Source of the DNA: JAVBJN01 sp031546985
GTDB taxonomy: Bacteria > Bacteroidota > Bacteroidia > Chitinophagales > Chitinophagaceae
Assembly (NCBI GenBank): GCA_031546985.1
Contig: JAVBJN010000090.1
Location: forward strand, 1-49,844
Direction of reading: 5' to 3'
Length of the DNA: 49,844 nucleotides
Shown piece after piece: positions 1 through 8,817 of the stretch (its first letter is position 1; the number at the start of each line of letters is the position of its first letter). Below the pieces are notes generated by a model that had not been told where the DNA came from, ran no database searches, and saw only the letters and a list, made by a program, of their open reading frames with translations. Made by a program: the position numbers and the translations under genes.

Positions 1-1
1 C

Positions 2-343
2 ACAGGTCTTTCTATGGGTTTGTTTTATGACTTTCAATTCACTAAAGGTCTCAATAACAGCTCTGTACTTTATTGGAAGGATGCGCTGGGAAATATGCAT
101 GTAGAAACACCCTGGCCAGACTCTTATAATAGTGCTGATGGAGTTGGCCGTTTTTATGAACACCATGCAGGCCTAACTGTACGCGCAAAGGCCAGTGAGC
201 AGCTGGGAATAAAGATCATTGGCGGGTTAGGGGCATATTGGTACAGTGGATCATTTGCCTTTGGTGGTAATAGCAAGTTTCCTAATAAAACTTATGCTTT
301 CTCCCGCATGCTGGGTTTGGGTATAGAATATCGGATTAAATAA
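2..343 (+). CDS. Outer-membrane beta-barrel-like protein, 5'-truncated by window edge
   Basis: The reading frame is open from base 2 and ends in TAA at 341-343; the true start lies outside the window. The visible part is about 113 residues with alternating aromatic and polar residues, and it ends in GLGIEYRIK, a terminal-strand pattern common in small outer-membrane barrels. It aligns over its whole visible length with the C-terminal half of the next gene: shared blocks include FYDFQFT, the TP.PD segment, the EHH motif and the near-identical ending. The next gene starts 5 bp downstream, so the two are a tandem duplication and probably co-transcribed. The family is not one I can name; export to the outer membrane is inferred from the paralogue's signal peptide. 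Confidence 0.7.
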   Translation, partial: TGLSMGLFYDFQFTKGLNNSSVLYWKDALGNMHVETPWPDSYNSADGVGRFYEHHAGLTVRAKASEQLGIKIIGGLGAYWYSGSFAFGGNSKFPNKTYAFSRMLGLGIEYRIK

Positions 344-348
344 TCAAA

Positions 349-1023
349 ATGAATTTTATGAAAACATTCTTGACACTGTTTTTTTGTTGTGGTATCTCAT
401 TGGTTTATGCGCAGGAGCCATTTGCAAAAAATGGATCGCTGGCGCTGGGATATGGTAATACAAGTATAGGCCATAATATAAATCTTACTTACCGGTATGA
501 AATCTGGCAAAAATGGGCGGTATACGGAGGTATTAAATACCATCTTAACAGTAACGATTATATAGGTGATGTGGAACGTATGCGGTTTTATCCGGAGCGG
601 GGGCACGCCTATTTTGTGCGATTACATGCCGCTACATTAGGGCAGCATCTGGGCCTTAAATTTGGCCTGGAAAAGGGTTGGGCCATACCGCACACGGTTA
701 TGGACATCCGGGCGTTTTATGATTTCCAGTTTACTTCACCGATCGACAATTACATTATAACCGCAGATGTGGATTCTATGGAGCAAATCCACGTGCGCAC
801 GCCTGCGCCGGATGGCTATGGTGGCAAAAGGTACATTATGGAGCATCACCTGGGTATTATACTGGCAGTGCAGGCTACCCGGCGTATACATATTAACCTG
901 TCAGCAGGGGTGGGGCTGAACCGGTTTTACCGGAGCCTGAACCTGCAGCCGGGGTTGTTTAACAGCAATAAACCTGTTCTTTCTCATATGCTGGGTTTTG
1001 GTGTAGAATACCGTATTAAATAA
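349..1023 (+). CDS. Outer-membrane beta-barrel-like protein, tandem paralogue
   Basis: This is a 224-residue protein. It has a Sec signal peptide: a Lys at residue 5, then a hydrophobic stretch, with probable cleavage after the VYAQ region near residue 22. The rest is rich in Tyr, Gly and alternating hydrophobic residues and ends in GFGVEYRIK, consistent with a small beta-barrel or outer-membrane beta-barrel-domain protein. Its second half is paralogous to the truncated gene upstream, 5 bp away. An alternative start, MKTFLTLFF, lies at 358; both keep the signal peptide. No substrate or enzymatic role can be read from the sequence. Confidence 0.75.
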   Translation: MNFMKTFLTLFFCCGISLVYAQEPFAKNGSLALGYGNTSIGHNINLTYRYEIWQKWAVYGGIKYHLNSNDYIGDVERMRFYPERGHAYFVRLHAATLGQHLGLKFGLEKGWAIPHTVMDIRAFYDFQFTSPIDNYIITADVDSMEQIHVRTPAPDGYGGKRYIMEHHLGIILAVQATRRIHINLSAGVGLNRFYRSLNLQPGLFNSNKPVLSHMLGFGVEYRIK

Positions 1024-1087
1024 CAAAAACGGCCAATGAATTTTTGCTTAATGGATGTGCGATCGGTATAGAATTGTATTTTCAGGT

Positions 1088-1870
1088 ATGAATTTTATCA
1101 TAGCCACCATCATAATAGCATTGGCCGCCTGGTTTTTTATATCGGGGCTTAAGCGTAAGAAAACCATACCAGATGCTTTTCCGGCCACATACCGCAATAC
1201 CCTGGAAGAGTATGTGCATTACTACAAAGTACTATCGCCGGAAGATAAAACCCGCTTTGAGGCCAGTATGCTTCATTTTCTAAGCACCATAGCCATAGAG
1301 GGGGTTAAAACAGAAGTAACAGACGAAGACCGGGTGTTTATTGCTGCCAGCGCGGTGATTCCCATCTTTGCTTTTCCGGAATGGAAGTATAAAAACCTTA
1401 CAGCGGTATTGTTGTATCCCGATACGTTCGACGAGACTTACCAGTTTGAAGGCAACCGCCGCAGCATTTTGGGCATGGTGGGCAGCGGCGATCTGAATGG
1501 CAAAATGCTGCTTTCGCAACAGGCCCTGCGCGAAGGGTTTATTAACAGTGGCGACCGTTCCAATACCGGCATTCACGAATTTGTACACCTGCTCGATAAG
1601 AGCGACGGTATGACCGATGGTGTGCCGGAGACCTTGCTCAAACACCAGTATGTAATGCCCTGGGTTAAACTCATGCACGAAGAGATTCGTAAGATTATGG
1701 AGCAGCACTCCGATATTAACCCTTATGGCGCTACCAATGAAGCAGAGTTTTTTGCGGTGGTATCGGAATACTTTTTTGAACGGCCCGATCTGTTACAGGA
1801 GCGGCACCCCGCACTGTACGATATACTTACACAGGCTTTTCACCAGCAAATGAACAAAGCCGAAGCATAA
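1088..1870 (+). CDS. MtfA-like zinc-dependent peptidase
   Basis: This is a 260-residue protein starting at the ATG at 1088 rather than an upstream in-frame start at 1055. The 1088 start places a clean N-terminal membrane anchor (residues about 2-20) at the front. The zinc-peptidase motif HEFVH is at residues about 163-167 (His ligands and catalytic Glu), followed by a conserved LLDKSDG segment. A further Glu-containing helix (ATNEAEFFAVVSEYFFE) supplies the probable third metal ligand. The length and motif order match MtfA (E. coli about 265 residues), which binds the repressor Mlc and has aminopeptidase activity. Mlc is not evident here, so the regulatory role should not be carried over. It is convergent with porX. 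Confidence 0.85.
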   Translation: MNFIIATIIIALAAWFFISGLKRKKTIPDAFPATYRNTLEEYVHYYKVLSPEDKTRFEASMLHFLSTIAIEGVKTEVTDEDRVFIAASAVIPIFAFPEWKYKNLTAVLLYPDTFDETYQFEGNRRSILGMVGSGDLNGKMLLSQQALREGFINSGDRSNTGIHEFVHLLDKSDGMTDGVPETLLKHQYVMPWVKLMHEEIRKIMEQHSDINPYGATNEAEFFAVVSEYFFERPDLLQERHPALYDILTQAFHQQMNKAEA

Positions 1871-1901
1871 AAAAATGGCAGGAGTCCCCACAGGGGGTAA
1901 C

Positions 1902-1937
1902 AATAAAAATCCCCGGTAGAGCCGGAGGATTTTTATT
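1902..1937. terminator. Bidirectional intrinsic terminator between mtfA-like gene and porX
   Basis: The inverted repeat pairs 1902-1916 (AATAAAAATCC then CCGG) with 1922-1937 (CCGG then GGATTTTTATT) with one mismatch. The GC-rich stem tip is flanked by A-runs and T-runs, so it can act as a Rho-independent terminator on both strands for the two convergent genes. Confidence 0.8.
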
Positions 1938-1953
1938 GGATATACCTGGACTA

Positions 1954-3507
1954 CTATTTCTTGCTTTCCATCTTTACAAACGGAATAATCATTTCTTCCA
2001 GCGAGATGCCTCCGTGCTGGAAGGTATCGTGGTAGTAATTTACGTAGTGGTTATAATTGTTGGGGTAGCAAAGGAAGATGTCTTCTTTTGCAAAAATGTA
2101 AGATGAGTTTACGTGCGGCGCAGGCAGGCCGGCATCTTGCGGCTTACGGAAAGCCAGCACATCGCGGTTCTCGTAGTTCAGGTTACGGCCATGTTTGTAG
2201 CGCAGGTTGGTCGTGGTTTGGCGGTCGCCAATTACTTTGGCCGGGGTGCGCACCCGCATGGTACCGTGGTCGGTGCCTATGAACAGCTGAATGTCTTTAT
2301 CGGCAATTTTACGCAAGGCTTGCAGCAAAGGTGAGTGCTCAAACCAGCTTACGGTAAGGGAGCGGTAAGCCACCTCATCAGGCGCCAGTTCTTTCAGCAC
2401 TTCCATCTCGGTGCGGGCATGGCTCAGCATGTCTACAAAGTTGTACACGATTACGTTAAAATCGTTGTTCAGCAGATTGTGCACATCATCTACCAGCCTT
2501 CTGCCATCTTCGTGGTTCAGCACTTTGGTATAAGACCATTTTACATCCTGTTTCTGCGCTTTTAACTGGTGGGCCAGGAAATCGGCTTCGTAACGGTTTT
2601 TACCTTCCTCCTCATCGTCGTACACCCATTTGTCGCGGAAATTCTTTTGAATGTCGATGGGCATCATACCGGCAAAAATGGCATTGCGGCTGTATTGCGT
2701 AGCGGTAGGCAGAATGCTGTAGAAAGCATCTTCTTCCACGATTCTGAAATATTCGGAGAAAATGGGCTGTATGGCTCTCCATTGGTCAAAACGCAGGTTA
2801 TCGACCAGGATAAAGAACGCGGGTTTGCCCTTTTGGATGTAAGGAAACAGTTTTTTGGCCAGCACATTATGGCTCATTACAGGTGCTTCTTTAGGGTTGG
2901 CTACCCAATCGGCGTAGTTGCGCGATACGAACTTGAAAAACTCTGTATTGGCCTCTGCTTTCTGTGTATTGAATACTTCGCGCATTTCGGGGCTATCGCT
3001 TTTTTCGATCTCCAGCTCCCAATACACCAGTTTTTTATACAGTTCTATCCATTCGGTATGGTTAGGGCTATCGTTAAGTGCCATAAACAGGTTGCGGAAC
3101 TCCTGCTGGTAGGCCGATGTGGTTTTTTCCGATACCAGCCTGCCACTATCGATAATCTTTTTCAGGCTCAGTAATACCTGGTTGGGATTTACCGGTTTAA
3201 TGAGGTAATCGGTGATTTGCGAACCAATGGCCTCGTCCATAATGTTTTCGGCCTCGTTCTTTGTAATCATCACCACCGGAAGGGCGCTGTTAAATTCCTT
3301 AATGCCAGCCAGGGTTTCCAGGCCGGTCATACCCGGCATACTTTCGTCCAGCAGCACTACATCTACAGCATTTTCCTTTATATAATCAAGCGCATCATAA
3401 CCATTGGTGAGTGCGGTAACCTCGTATCCTTTATTTTGCAGGAAGATGACCTGCGATTTCAATGATTCTATCTCGTCGTCAACCCAAAGTACCTTTATGT
3501 TGTTCAT
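1954..3507 (-). CDS. porX: PorX-type response regulator with PglZ (alkaline-phosphatase-like) domain
   Basis: This is a 517-residue protein. The start is set at the ATG giving MNNIKVLWVDDE. Residues 1-120 are a receiver domain with the acidic pair D10/D11, the phosphoacceptor D54 (LLDESMPG) and switch Lys K104 (IKP). A helical linker follows to about residue 205, then a PglZ domain with metal-binding motifs FILVDNLRFD (D236) and GTDHGTMRV. This two-domain layout and length match PorX. From the family, PorX partners with the kinase PorY and controls type IX secretion genes, and its PglZ domain is a zinc phosphodiesterase. No kinase gene is adjacent. The window also encodes T9SS-sorted cargo (44413 onward). 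A -7 box TAGATTTG lies 17 bp upstream. Confidence 0.95.
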   Translation of the reverse strand: MNNIKVLWVDDEIESLKSQVIFLQNKGYEVTALTNGYDALDYIKENAVDVVLLDESMPGMTGLETLAGIKEFNSALPVVMITKNEAENIMDEAIGSQITDYLIKPVNPNQVLLSLKKIIDSGRLVSEKTTSAYQQEFRNLFMALNDSPNHTEWIELYKKLVYWELEIEKSDSPEMREVFNTQKAEANTEFFKFVSRNYADWVANPKEAPVMSHNVLAKKLFPYIQKGKPAFFILVDNLRFDQWRAIQPIFSEYFRIVEEDAFYSILPTATQYSRNAIFAGMMPIDIQKNFRDKWVYDDEEEGKNRYEADFLAHQLKAQKQDVKWSYTKVLNHEDGRRLVDDVHNLLNNDFNVIVYNFVDMLSHARTEMEVLKELAPDEVAYRSLTVSWFEHSPLLQALRKIADKDIQLFIGTDHGTMRVRTPAKVIGDRQTTTNLRYKHGRNLNYENRDVLAFRKPQDAGLPAPHVNSSYIFAKEDIFLCYPNNYNHYVNYYHDTFQHGGISLEEMIIPFVKMESKK

Positions 3508-3524
3508 ATATGATTCGTTTCCTA

Positions 3525-3532
3525 CAAATCTA
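3525..3532 (-). promoter_or_regulatory. -7 promoter element of porX
   Basis: The minus strand reads TAGATTTG, an exact match to the Bacteroidota housekeeping -7 consensus TAnnTTTG, 17 bp upstream of the chosen porX start. A TTG-containing -33 candidate lies at about 3556-3558, with somewhat long spacing. Confidence 0.5.
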
Positions 3533-3641
3533 ACCGTACTCAGCCACATTTAGCCCAACAGATATCTTTTTTAACAGAATCTTCGGCGATTTTAGTCAGC
3601 GGGTTAGGCAATCGTTTATAACTTGCGCACAAATAACAGGC

Positions 3642-4847
3642 ATGGATAAGATTATTAATGACCCGGTTTATGGATTTATACGGGTCAGTCATCCACTGAT
3701 CTGGAAGATCATAGAACATCCGTTTTTTCAACGTTTGCGCCGCATTAAGCAAATGGGGCTGGCCCACCTGGTATACCCTGGGGCGGTGCATACCCGTTTT
3801 CATCACTCACTGGGCGCTTACCACCTGATGGGCAGCGCGATAGATGAGTTGAGGCGCAAAGGGGTAGCTATATCCGAAGAAGAAGGAATAGCAGCGCAGG
3901 CGGCCATTCTGATGCACGATATTGGGCATGGGCCGTTTTCTCACTCGCTCGAAAGCACCATTATCGAAAACGCGCACCACGAGGAAATGAGCGTGTGGAT
4001 GATGCAGGAGGTGAACCGTGAGACGGGCGGAGCACTGGATATGACGATTGCCATCTTCCGCGATACCTATCCCAAACGGTTCCTGCATCAGTTGCTGAGC
4101 AGCCAGATGGATATGGACCGGATGGATTACCTGAACCGCGATAGCTTTTTTACCGGCGTTTCGGAAGGGGTGATCGGGTACGACCGTATTCTTAAAATGC
4201 TGGCCATTAAAGATGATGAGCTGGTAATTGAGGAAAAAGGGGTGCACTCGGTAGAAAAATTTATTGTAGCCCGCCGGTTAATGTACTGGCAGGTGTATTT
4301 GCATAAAACGGTACTGAGTGCAGAGCAAATGCTTATTCGCATTTTGCAGCGCATCAAACACCTCACCCGGCAGGGCGAAGAACTGTTTGCCCCTCCGGCG
4401 TTGCGTTTTTTTATTGGCAACCCGGTTACCCGCGAGGCATTGTACCACGATTCTGAAGTATTAAAGCAGTTTAACCTGCTGGACGACAGCGATATATATA
4501 CCTGCCTTAAAATATGGGCACAGCATTCCGATGAGGTGCTGGCTTATTTGTGCGATAGCTTGCTTAACAGGCATTTGCTTAAAGTGCGTTTTAGCAGTGA
4601 GCCGCTCGATGCAGAGGTAGAAGAGATAAAAAAACAGCTTGGCACACAATATTCAGCCGAAATGCTGAGTTATTTGGTTTTTTCCGATAGTACGTCGAAT
4701 TCTACGTACAACCCGGCCGACGAAAAGATCAAAATTTTATTAAAAAATGGTAACGTAAAGGACATTTCAGAGGTTCAGAATGCCCTCATCAACCCCGGAT
4801 TGGCAATTCCGGTCAAAAAATTCTACATTTGTTTTCCCAAATTATAG
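3642..4847 (+). CDS. HD-domain phosphohydrolase (dNTPase/SAMHD1-like superfamily)
   Basis: This is a 401-residue protein. HD-superfamily metal ligands are visible in order: HTRFHHSLG (first His, near residue 50), MHDIGHGPFSH (the His-Asp doublet, near residues 90-100) and DMDRMDYLNRD (distal Asp, near residue 155). The N-terminal INDPVYGFI and RLRRIKQMG segments are typical of this superfamily of dNTP triphosphohydrolase-related proteins. The substrate cannot be assigned. It is divergent from porX and directly precedes lpxD (40 bp), so it probably heads the lipid A operon; whether it acts in envelope synthesis is unknown. Confidence 0.88.
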   Translation: MDKIINDPVYGFIRVSHPLIWKIIEHPFFQRLRRIKQMGLAHLVYPGAVHTRFHHSLGAYHLMGSAIDELRRKGVAISEEEGIAAQAAILMHDIGHGPFSHSLESTIIENAHHEEMSVWMMQEVNRETGGALDMTIAIFRDTYPKRFLHQLLSSQMDMDRMDYLNRDSFFTGVSEGVIGYDRILKMLAIKDDELVIEEKGVHSVEKFIVARRLMYWQVYLHKTVLSAEQMLIRILQRIKHLTRQGEELFAPPALRFFIGNPVTREALYHDSEVLKQFNLLDDSDIYTCLKIWAQHSDEVLAYLCDSLLNRHLLKVRFSSEPLDAEVEEIKKQLGTQYSAEMLSYLVFSDSTSNSTYNPADEKIKILLKNGNVKDISEVQNALINPGLAIPVKKFYICFPKL

Positions 4848-4887
4848 CTGTTCCGGTTTTGAAAGGGCCGGAACCCAAAAATTCTTT

Positions 4888-5979
4888 ATGCAATTCAGCG
4901 CATTACAGATTGCGTCCATTATTAATGCCCGTGTAGAGGGCGATCCGGATGTGAAAGTAGGAGGTATAGCCAAAATTGAAGAGGCTGTGCCCGGTACGCT
5001 TAGTTTTATAGCCAATCCGAAGTATGAGGAATACCTGTATACGACCCAGGCTTCTGTCATTATTGTGAATGAAGACCTGAAAGTAGAGGGCAATGTGAAA
5101 CCTACTTTGTTGCGTGTAGAAAATGCGTACAGCGCTTTTGCCAAATTGTTGGAGGCCTATCATGAAATTATGGCGGGCCAGCGTAAAAAGGGCATTGAGC
5201 AGCCTTCGCATATTGCACAAACGGCTGTTTTAGGAGCCGATGCATATGTGGGTGCTTTCTCTTATATTGGAGAATATGCTAAAATAGGTGATCATGTAGC
5301 CATATACCCGGGCTGCTACGTGGGCGATAACGTAACCATTGGCAACAACACTACGTTGTTTCCGGGGGTTAAGGTCTACCACGATTGTGTGCTGGGCGCT
5401 AATGTGGTGGTGCATGCCGGTACAGTTATCGGCAGCGATGGATTTGGATTTGCTCCGCAAGCCGATGGTTCTTATAAAAAAGTACCGCAGATCGGTAATG
5501 TAGAGATAAAAGATAATGTAGAAATAGGTGCCAATACAACCATTGACCGTGCAACTATGGGTTCTACCATCATCCACGAAGGCGTTAAGCTGGACAACCT
5601 GATCCAGATTGCGCACAATGTAGAAATGGGTAAAAACTCGGTTATGGCCGCCCAATCGGGCGTGTCCGGAAGCACCAAAGTGGGCGAAAGCTGTATGATT
5701 GGCGGCCAGGTGGGTATTGTAGGCCATATTAAACTGGCCAATGGTACCCGAATCAATGCGCAAAGCGGATTGTCCAAGTCGGTAACCGAAGCCAACCAGG
5801 CTTTAAACGGTTCTCCGGCCTTTGAATATAAAAGCTCCCTGAAAAGTCAGGCTATTTTCAGACATTTGCCGGAACTGCAAAACAGGGTGCAACAACTCGA
5901 AGCGCAGCTAAAGCACTTGATGGAAGAGTTGCAGATTAAAGTGATTTCTCAACAACCCCCGAAAGATAATGGTGAGTAA
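4888..5979 (+). CDS. lpxD: UDP-3-O-(3-hydroxyacyl)glucosamine N-acyltransferase LpxD
   Basis: This is a 363-residue protein. The start is the ATG giving MQFSALQIASII; an upstream in-frame start at 4780 would run into the preceding gene and add a non-conserved tail. It has an N-terminal uridine-binding domain (residues about 1-110). A left-handed parallel beta-helix of hexapeptide repeats follows (about 115-320), with the catalytic His at about 243 in IAHNVEMG, matching E. coli H239. A C-terminal helix (ELQNRVQQLEAQLKHL) follows. It adds the second, N-linked acyl chain in lipid A synthesis. It overlaps lpxC-fabZ by 11 bp, indicating translational coupling. Confidence 0.96.
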   Translation: MQFSALQIASIINARVEGDPDVKVGGIAKIEEAVPGTLSFIANPKYEEYLYTTQASVIIVNEDLKVEGNVKPTLLRVENAYSAFAKLLEAYHEIMAGQRKKGIEQPSHIAQTAVLGADAYVGAFSYIGEYAKIGDHVAIYPGCYVGDNVTIGNNTTLFPGVKVYHDCVLGANVVVHAGTVIGSDGFGFAPQADGSYKKVPQIGNVEIKDNVEIGANTTIDRATMGSTIIHEGVKLDNLIQIAHNVEMGKNSVMAAQSGVSGSTKVGESCMIGGQVGIVGHIKLANGTRINAQSGLSKSVTEANQALNGSPAFEYKSSLKSQAIFRHLPELQNRVQQLEAQLKHLMEELQIKVISQQPPKDNGE

Positions 5980-7372
5980 CAATCAGCATACACTACGCGC
6001 GGACGTTTCTATCTCTGGGGTAGGACTGCATACCGGCGAAAGTGTGAACATGACGTTGAAACCGGCGAACCCGGGTTTTGGAATTAAGTTTAAGCGGGTA
6101 GATCTCGATGGTCAACCTGAAGTTAAGGCGGATGTTGACTATGTAGTAGACACTTCCCGGGGTACAACCCTCGAGCACAACGGTGCCCGTATCAGCACGG
6201 TAGAGCACCTGCTGGCGGCCTTTGTGGGCGTAGGACTGGATAACGTGCTGGTAGAACTGGATGCTCCTGAAATTCCTATTATGGATGGCAGTTCCATGCC
6301 TTTTGTGGAACTGATCGAAAAAATAGGTTTGTTGGATCAGGAGGCTAAAAAGGTTTATTATTCTATTGATACCAACATTCACTATTACGATGAAGGTAAA
6401 AATGTAGAGATGGTGGCTATGCCATCTACCGACTACGAGATTACCACCCTCATCGATTTTAACTCCCCGGTATTGGGTACCCAGCACGCTGGCCTCAAAC
6501 ACATGGAAGAGTTTAAAACCGAGATCGCCCCTTGCCGTACCTTCTGCTTCCTGCACGAACTGGAGTACCTGCTGGCCAATAACCTGATCAAAGGCGGTGA
6601 TCTGAATAACGCTATTGTAGTGGTAGATAAGATGGTAAGCCAGGAACAACTGGACTACCTCGCTACCAAATTCAATAAAGAATCTGTAGAAGTAAAACAG
6701 GGCGGTATTCTGAACAACCTTCAGCTGCACTACCCCAATGAACCAGCACGCCATAAACTGCTCGATGTAATCGGCGATCTGGCGCTGATCGGTTACCCTA
6801 TCAAGGGCCGTATCATTGCCAACCGTCCCGGCCATGCTACCAACGTAGCTTTTGCAAAGAAGATTAAAGAATACATTAAGAAGAATAAGCACACCAAAGA
6901 CATTCCTACCTACGATCCTAACCAGACTGCCATTTACGACAGTGTGAAGATTGGCCGTAGCCTGCCGCACAAGTTTCCGTTCCTGCTGGTCGATAAAATT
7001 ATCGAACTAAGCGAGCAACATGTGGTAGGGATTAAAAATGTTACCTTTAATGAGCATTTTTTCCAGGGGCACTTTCCGGGCAACCCGGTAATGCCAGGCG
7101 TACTGCAAATTGAGGCTATGGCCCAGGTAGGTGGTATACTGGCCCTGAATAATTACCAGGACCCTGAAAACTATGACACGTATTTTCTGAAGATAGACAA
7201 AGCACGCTTTAAGAATAAAGTGGTGCCCGGCGATACGCTGGTGCTCAAACTGGAACTGATGAGCCCCATACGCCGCGGAATCTGTGAAATGCGTGGAACC
7301 GCATACGTGGGAAATAAAATCTGTACCGAAGCAGAATTAGTTGCACAAATCGTACGTAAAGAGAAGGCATGA
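5969..7372 (+). CDS. lpxC/fabZ: Bifunctional LpxC deacetylase / FabZ hydroxyacyl-ACP dehydratase
   Basis: This is a 467-residue fusion. Residues about 5-305 are LpxC, the zinc deacetylase that commits to lipid A synthesis: H80 in STVEHLLAA, H262 and D266 in ARHKLLDVIGD, and H289 in RPGHATN. Residues about 325-467 are FabZ, the beta-hydroxyacyl-ACP dehydratase: LPHKFPFLLVD, catalytic H368 in FFQGHFPGNPVMPG, and E382 in QIEAMAQ. This fusion is known across Bacteroidota. It joins an enzyme that consumes hydroxyacyl pathway products to one that competes for the same hydroxyacyl-ACP pool. It overlaps lpxD by 11 bp and lpxA by 4 bp (ATGA), so the genes are probably coupled. Confidence 0.97.
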   Translation: MVSNNQHTLRADVSISGVGLHTGESVNMTLKPANPGFGIKFKRVDLDGQPEVKADVDYVVDTSRGTTLEHNGARISTVEHLLAAFVGVGLDNVLVELDAPEIPIMDGSSMPFVELIEKIGLLDQEAKKVYYSIDTNIHYYDEGKNVEMVAMPSTDYEITTLIDFNSPVLGTQHAGLKHMEEFKTEIAPCRTFCFLHELEYLLANNLIKGGDLNNAIVVVDKMVSQEQLDYLATKFNKESVEVKQGGILNNLQLHYPNEPARHKLLDVIGDLALIGYPIKGRIIANRPGHATNVAFAKKIKEYIKKNKHTKDIPTYDPNQTAIYDSVKIGRSLPHKFPFLLVDKIIELSEQHVVGIKNVTFNEHFFQGHFPGNPVMPGVLQIEAMAQVGGILALNNYQDPENYDTYFLKIDKARFKNKVVPGDTLVLKLELMSPIRRGICEMRGTAYVGNKICTEAELVAQIVRKEKA

Positions 7373-8175
7373 TCCATCCCTTAACATATATTCACCCGGA
7401 TGCTAAGATAGCGCCCAACGTAAAGATTGATCCCTTTACGGTGATACACAAGAATGTAGAGATTGAAGAAGGTACATGGATTGGGTCCAATGTAACCATC
7501 ATGGAAGGTGCGCGCATTGGTAAAAACTGCCGCATCTTTCCTGGCGCTGTAATCTCTGCCATCCCCCAGGATCTGAAATATAAAGGTGAAGAAACACTCA
7601 CCATTATTGGTAACAACACGACCATCCGGGAATGTGTTACCATTAATAAGGGTACTGCCGACCGCCATAAAACACAGATTGGAGACAACTGCCTGATTAT
7701 GGCTTACAGCCACATCGCGCACGACTGCTTTGTGGGTAACAACTGCATTTTCAGCAACGATACCACCCTGGCAGGTCATATTACCATTGGCGACAACGTA
7801 GTGCTGGCGGGCCTTACCGCCGTACACCAGTTTGTGCGCATCGGAAGCCACTCTTTTGTTACCGGCGGCTCGCTGGTGCGCAAAGATGTGCCTCCTTTCG
7901 TAAAAGCTGCACGTGAACCTTTGTCTTATATGGGTGTAAACTCTGTAGGACTTAAACGCCGCGGTTTTACCAACGATAAGATCAACCACATCCTGGATAT
8001 TTACCGTATCCTGTTTGTGCGGGGATACAATATTTCCAAAGCCATTAACATCATCGAAGCTGAGATTCCAGTGTCTGATGAGCGCGATGAAATCCTCACA
8101 TTTATCCGCGAGTCCGCCCGTGGCATCATGAAAGGATACAGCCGCAGCATTCGCAGCCATGAAGATATTCCTTAA
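7369..8175 (+). CDS. lpxA: UDP-N-acetylglucosamine O-acyltransferase LpxA
   Basis: This is a 268-residue protein, close to E. coli LpxA (262). The N-terminal two thirds is a left-handed beta-helix of hexapeptide repeats beginning IHPLTYIHPDAKIAPNVKIDPF. The catalytic His lies in YSHIAHDCFVGNNC (H118; the neighbouring His is H115). The family motif AISAIPQDLKYKGE is present near residues 61-74. A C-terminal helical bundle (from about 190) carries the GLKRRGF segment. It performs the first acylation of UDP-GlcNAc. The start codon lies within the ATGA overlap with lpxC-fabZ, and the 3' end overlaps the ABC ATPase by 17 bp. Confidence 0.97.
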   Translation: MIHPLTYIHPDAKIAPNVKIDPFTVIHKNVEIEEGTWIGSNVTIMEGARIGKNCRIFPGAVISAIPQDLKYKGEETLTIIGNNTTIRECVTINKGTADRHKTQIGDNCLIMAYSHIAHDCFVGNNCIFSNDTTLAGHITIGDNVVLAGLTAVHQFVRIGSHSFVTGGSLVRKDVPPFVKAAREPLSYMGVNSVGLKRRGFTNDKINHILDIYRILFVRGYNISKAINIIEAEIPVSDERDEILTFIRESARGIMKGYSRSIRSHEDIP

Positions 8176-8776
8176 CGAAGTCGGTAAACGCTTTAACTAC
8201 GACTGGATATTCCGGGGTGTAACACTTACCCTCGAAACGCCAGGAAAATATGCTTTGCTGGGGCCTAACGGCTCCGGCAAATCTACTTTATTGCAGATCC
8301 TCTCCGGCGGTGTAGGCCATTCCGAAGGCAAACTACGGGTAGAGCTGTTTGGCAATGAAGTAAACGAGCGCGACTGGCACAAGCTACTGAGCATGAGCGC
8401 GCCGTATATGGAGCTGATAGAAGAATATACGCTCGAAGAATTTCTGACCTTCCATTTCTCTTTTAAACCTGCTTTAAACGGGTTGTCTCCACTGGAGGTA
8501 GCACAGCTTATCCAGCTGGAGCACGCTTTCAAAAAGCCAATCAAGCATTACTCCAGCGGCATGCGGCAGCGGGTAAGGCTGGGGCAGGCCATTTTCTCCG
8601 AAACGCAACTGGTGCTGCTGGATGAGCCATGTTCTAATCTCGATAAAACGGGCATTGACCTGTACCACAATCTTATAGAACAATACTGTGCCGATCGTAT
8701 GGTGGTGGTAGCCAGCAACGACCCTACCGAATATTATTTTTGCAAAGAGACTTTCGCGATGAGCGATTATAAGTAG
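8159..8776 (+). CDS. ABC transporter ATP-binding protein, orphan ATPase at end of lipid A operon
   Basis: This is a 205-residue ABC ATPase. Walker A is GPNGSGKST (residues 35-43), the signature motif is YSSGMRQRVRLGQ (near 134-146), and Walker B is LVLLDEPCSNLD (near 156-167). The D-loop and a truncated H-loop region follow; the usual H-loop His is replaced by an N/D-containing segment (ASNDPTEYYF). No permease gene is adjacent, so its membrane partner must be encoded elsewhere. It overlaps lpxA by 17 bp, suggesting it is translated as part of the lipid A operon. The substrate cannot be read from the sequence. Confidence 0.9.
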   Translation: MKIFLNEVGKRFNYDWIFRGVTLTLETPGKYALLGPNGSGKSTLLQILSGGVGHSEGKLRVELFGNEVNERDWHKLLSMSAPYMELIEEYTLEEFLTFHFSFKPALNGLSPLEVAQLIQLEHAFKKPIKHYSSGMRQRVRLGQAIFSETQLVLLDEPCSNLDKTGIDLYHNLIEQYCADRMVVVASNDPTEYYFCKETFAMSDYK

Positions 8777-8817
8777 CCTTCGAAGGCAAAGGTGAGAAGT
8801 GAGAGGTGAGACGGTGC

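Noticed and set aside
5993..6970. Open frame of 325 codons on the minus strand
   Set aside because: Antisense to the LpxC domain; shadow frame.
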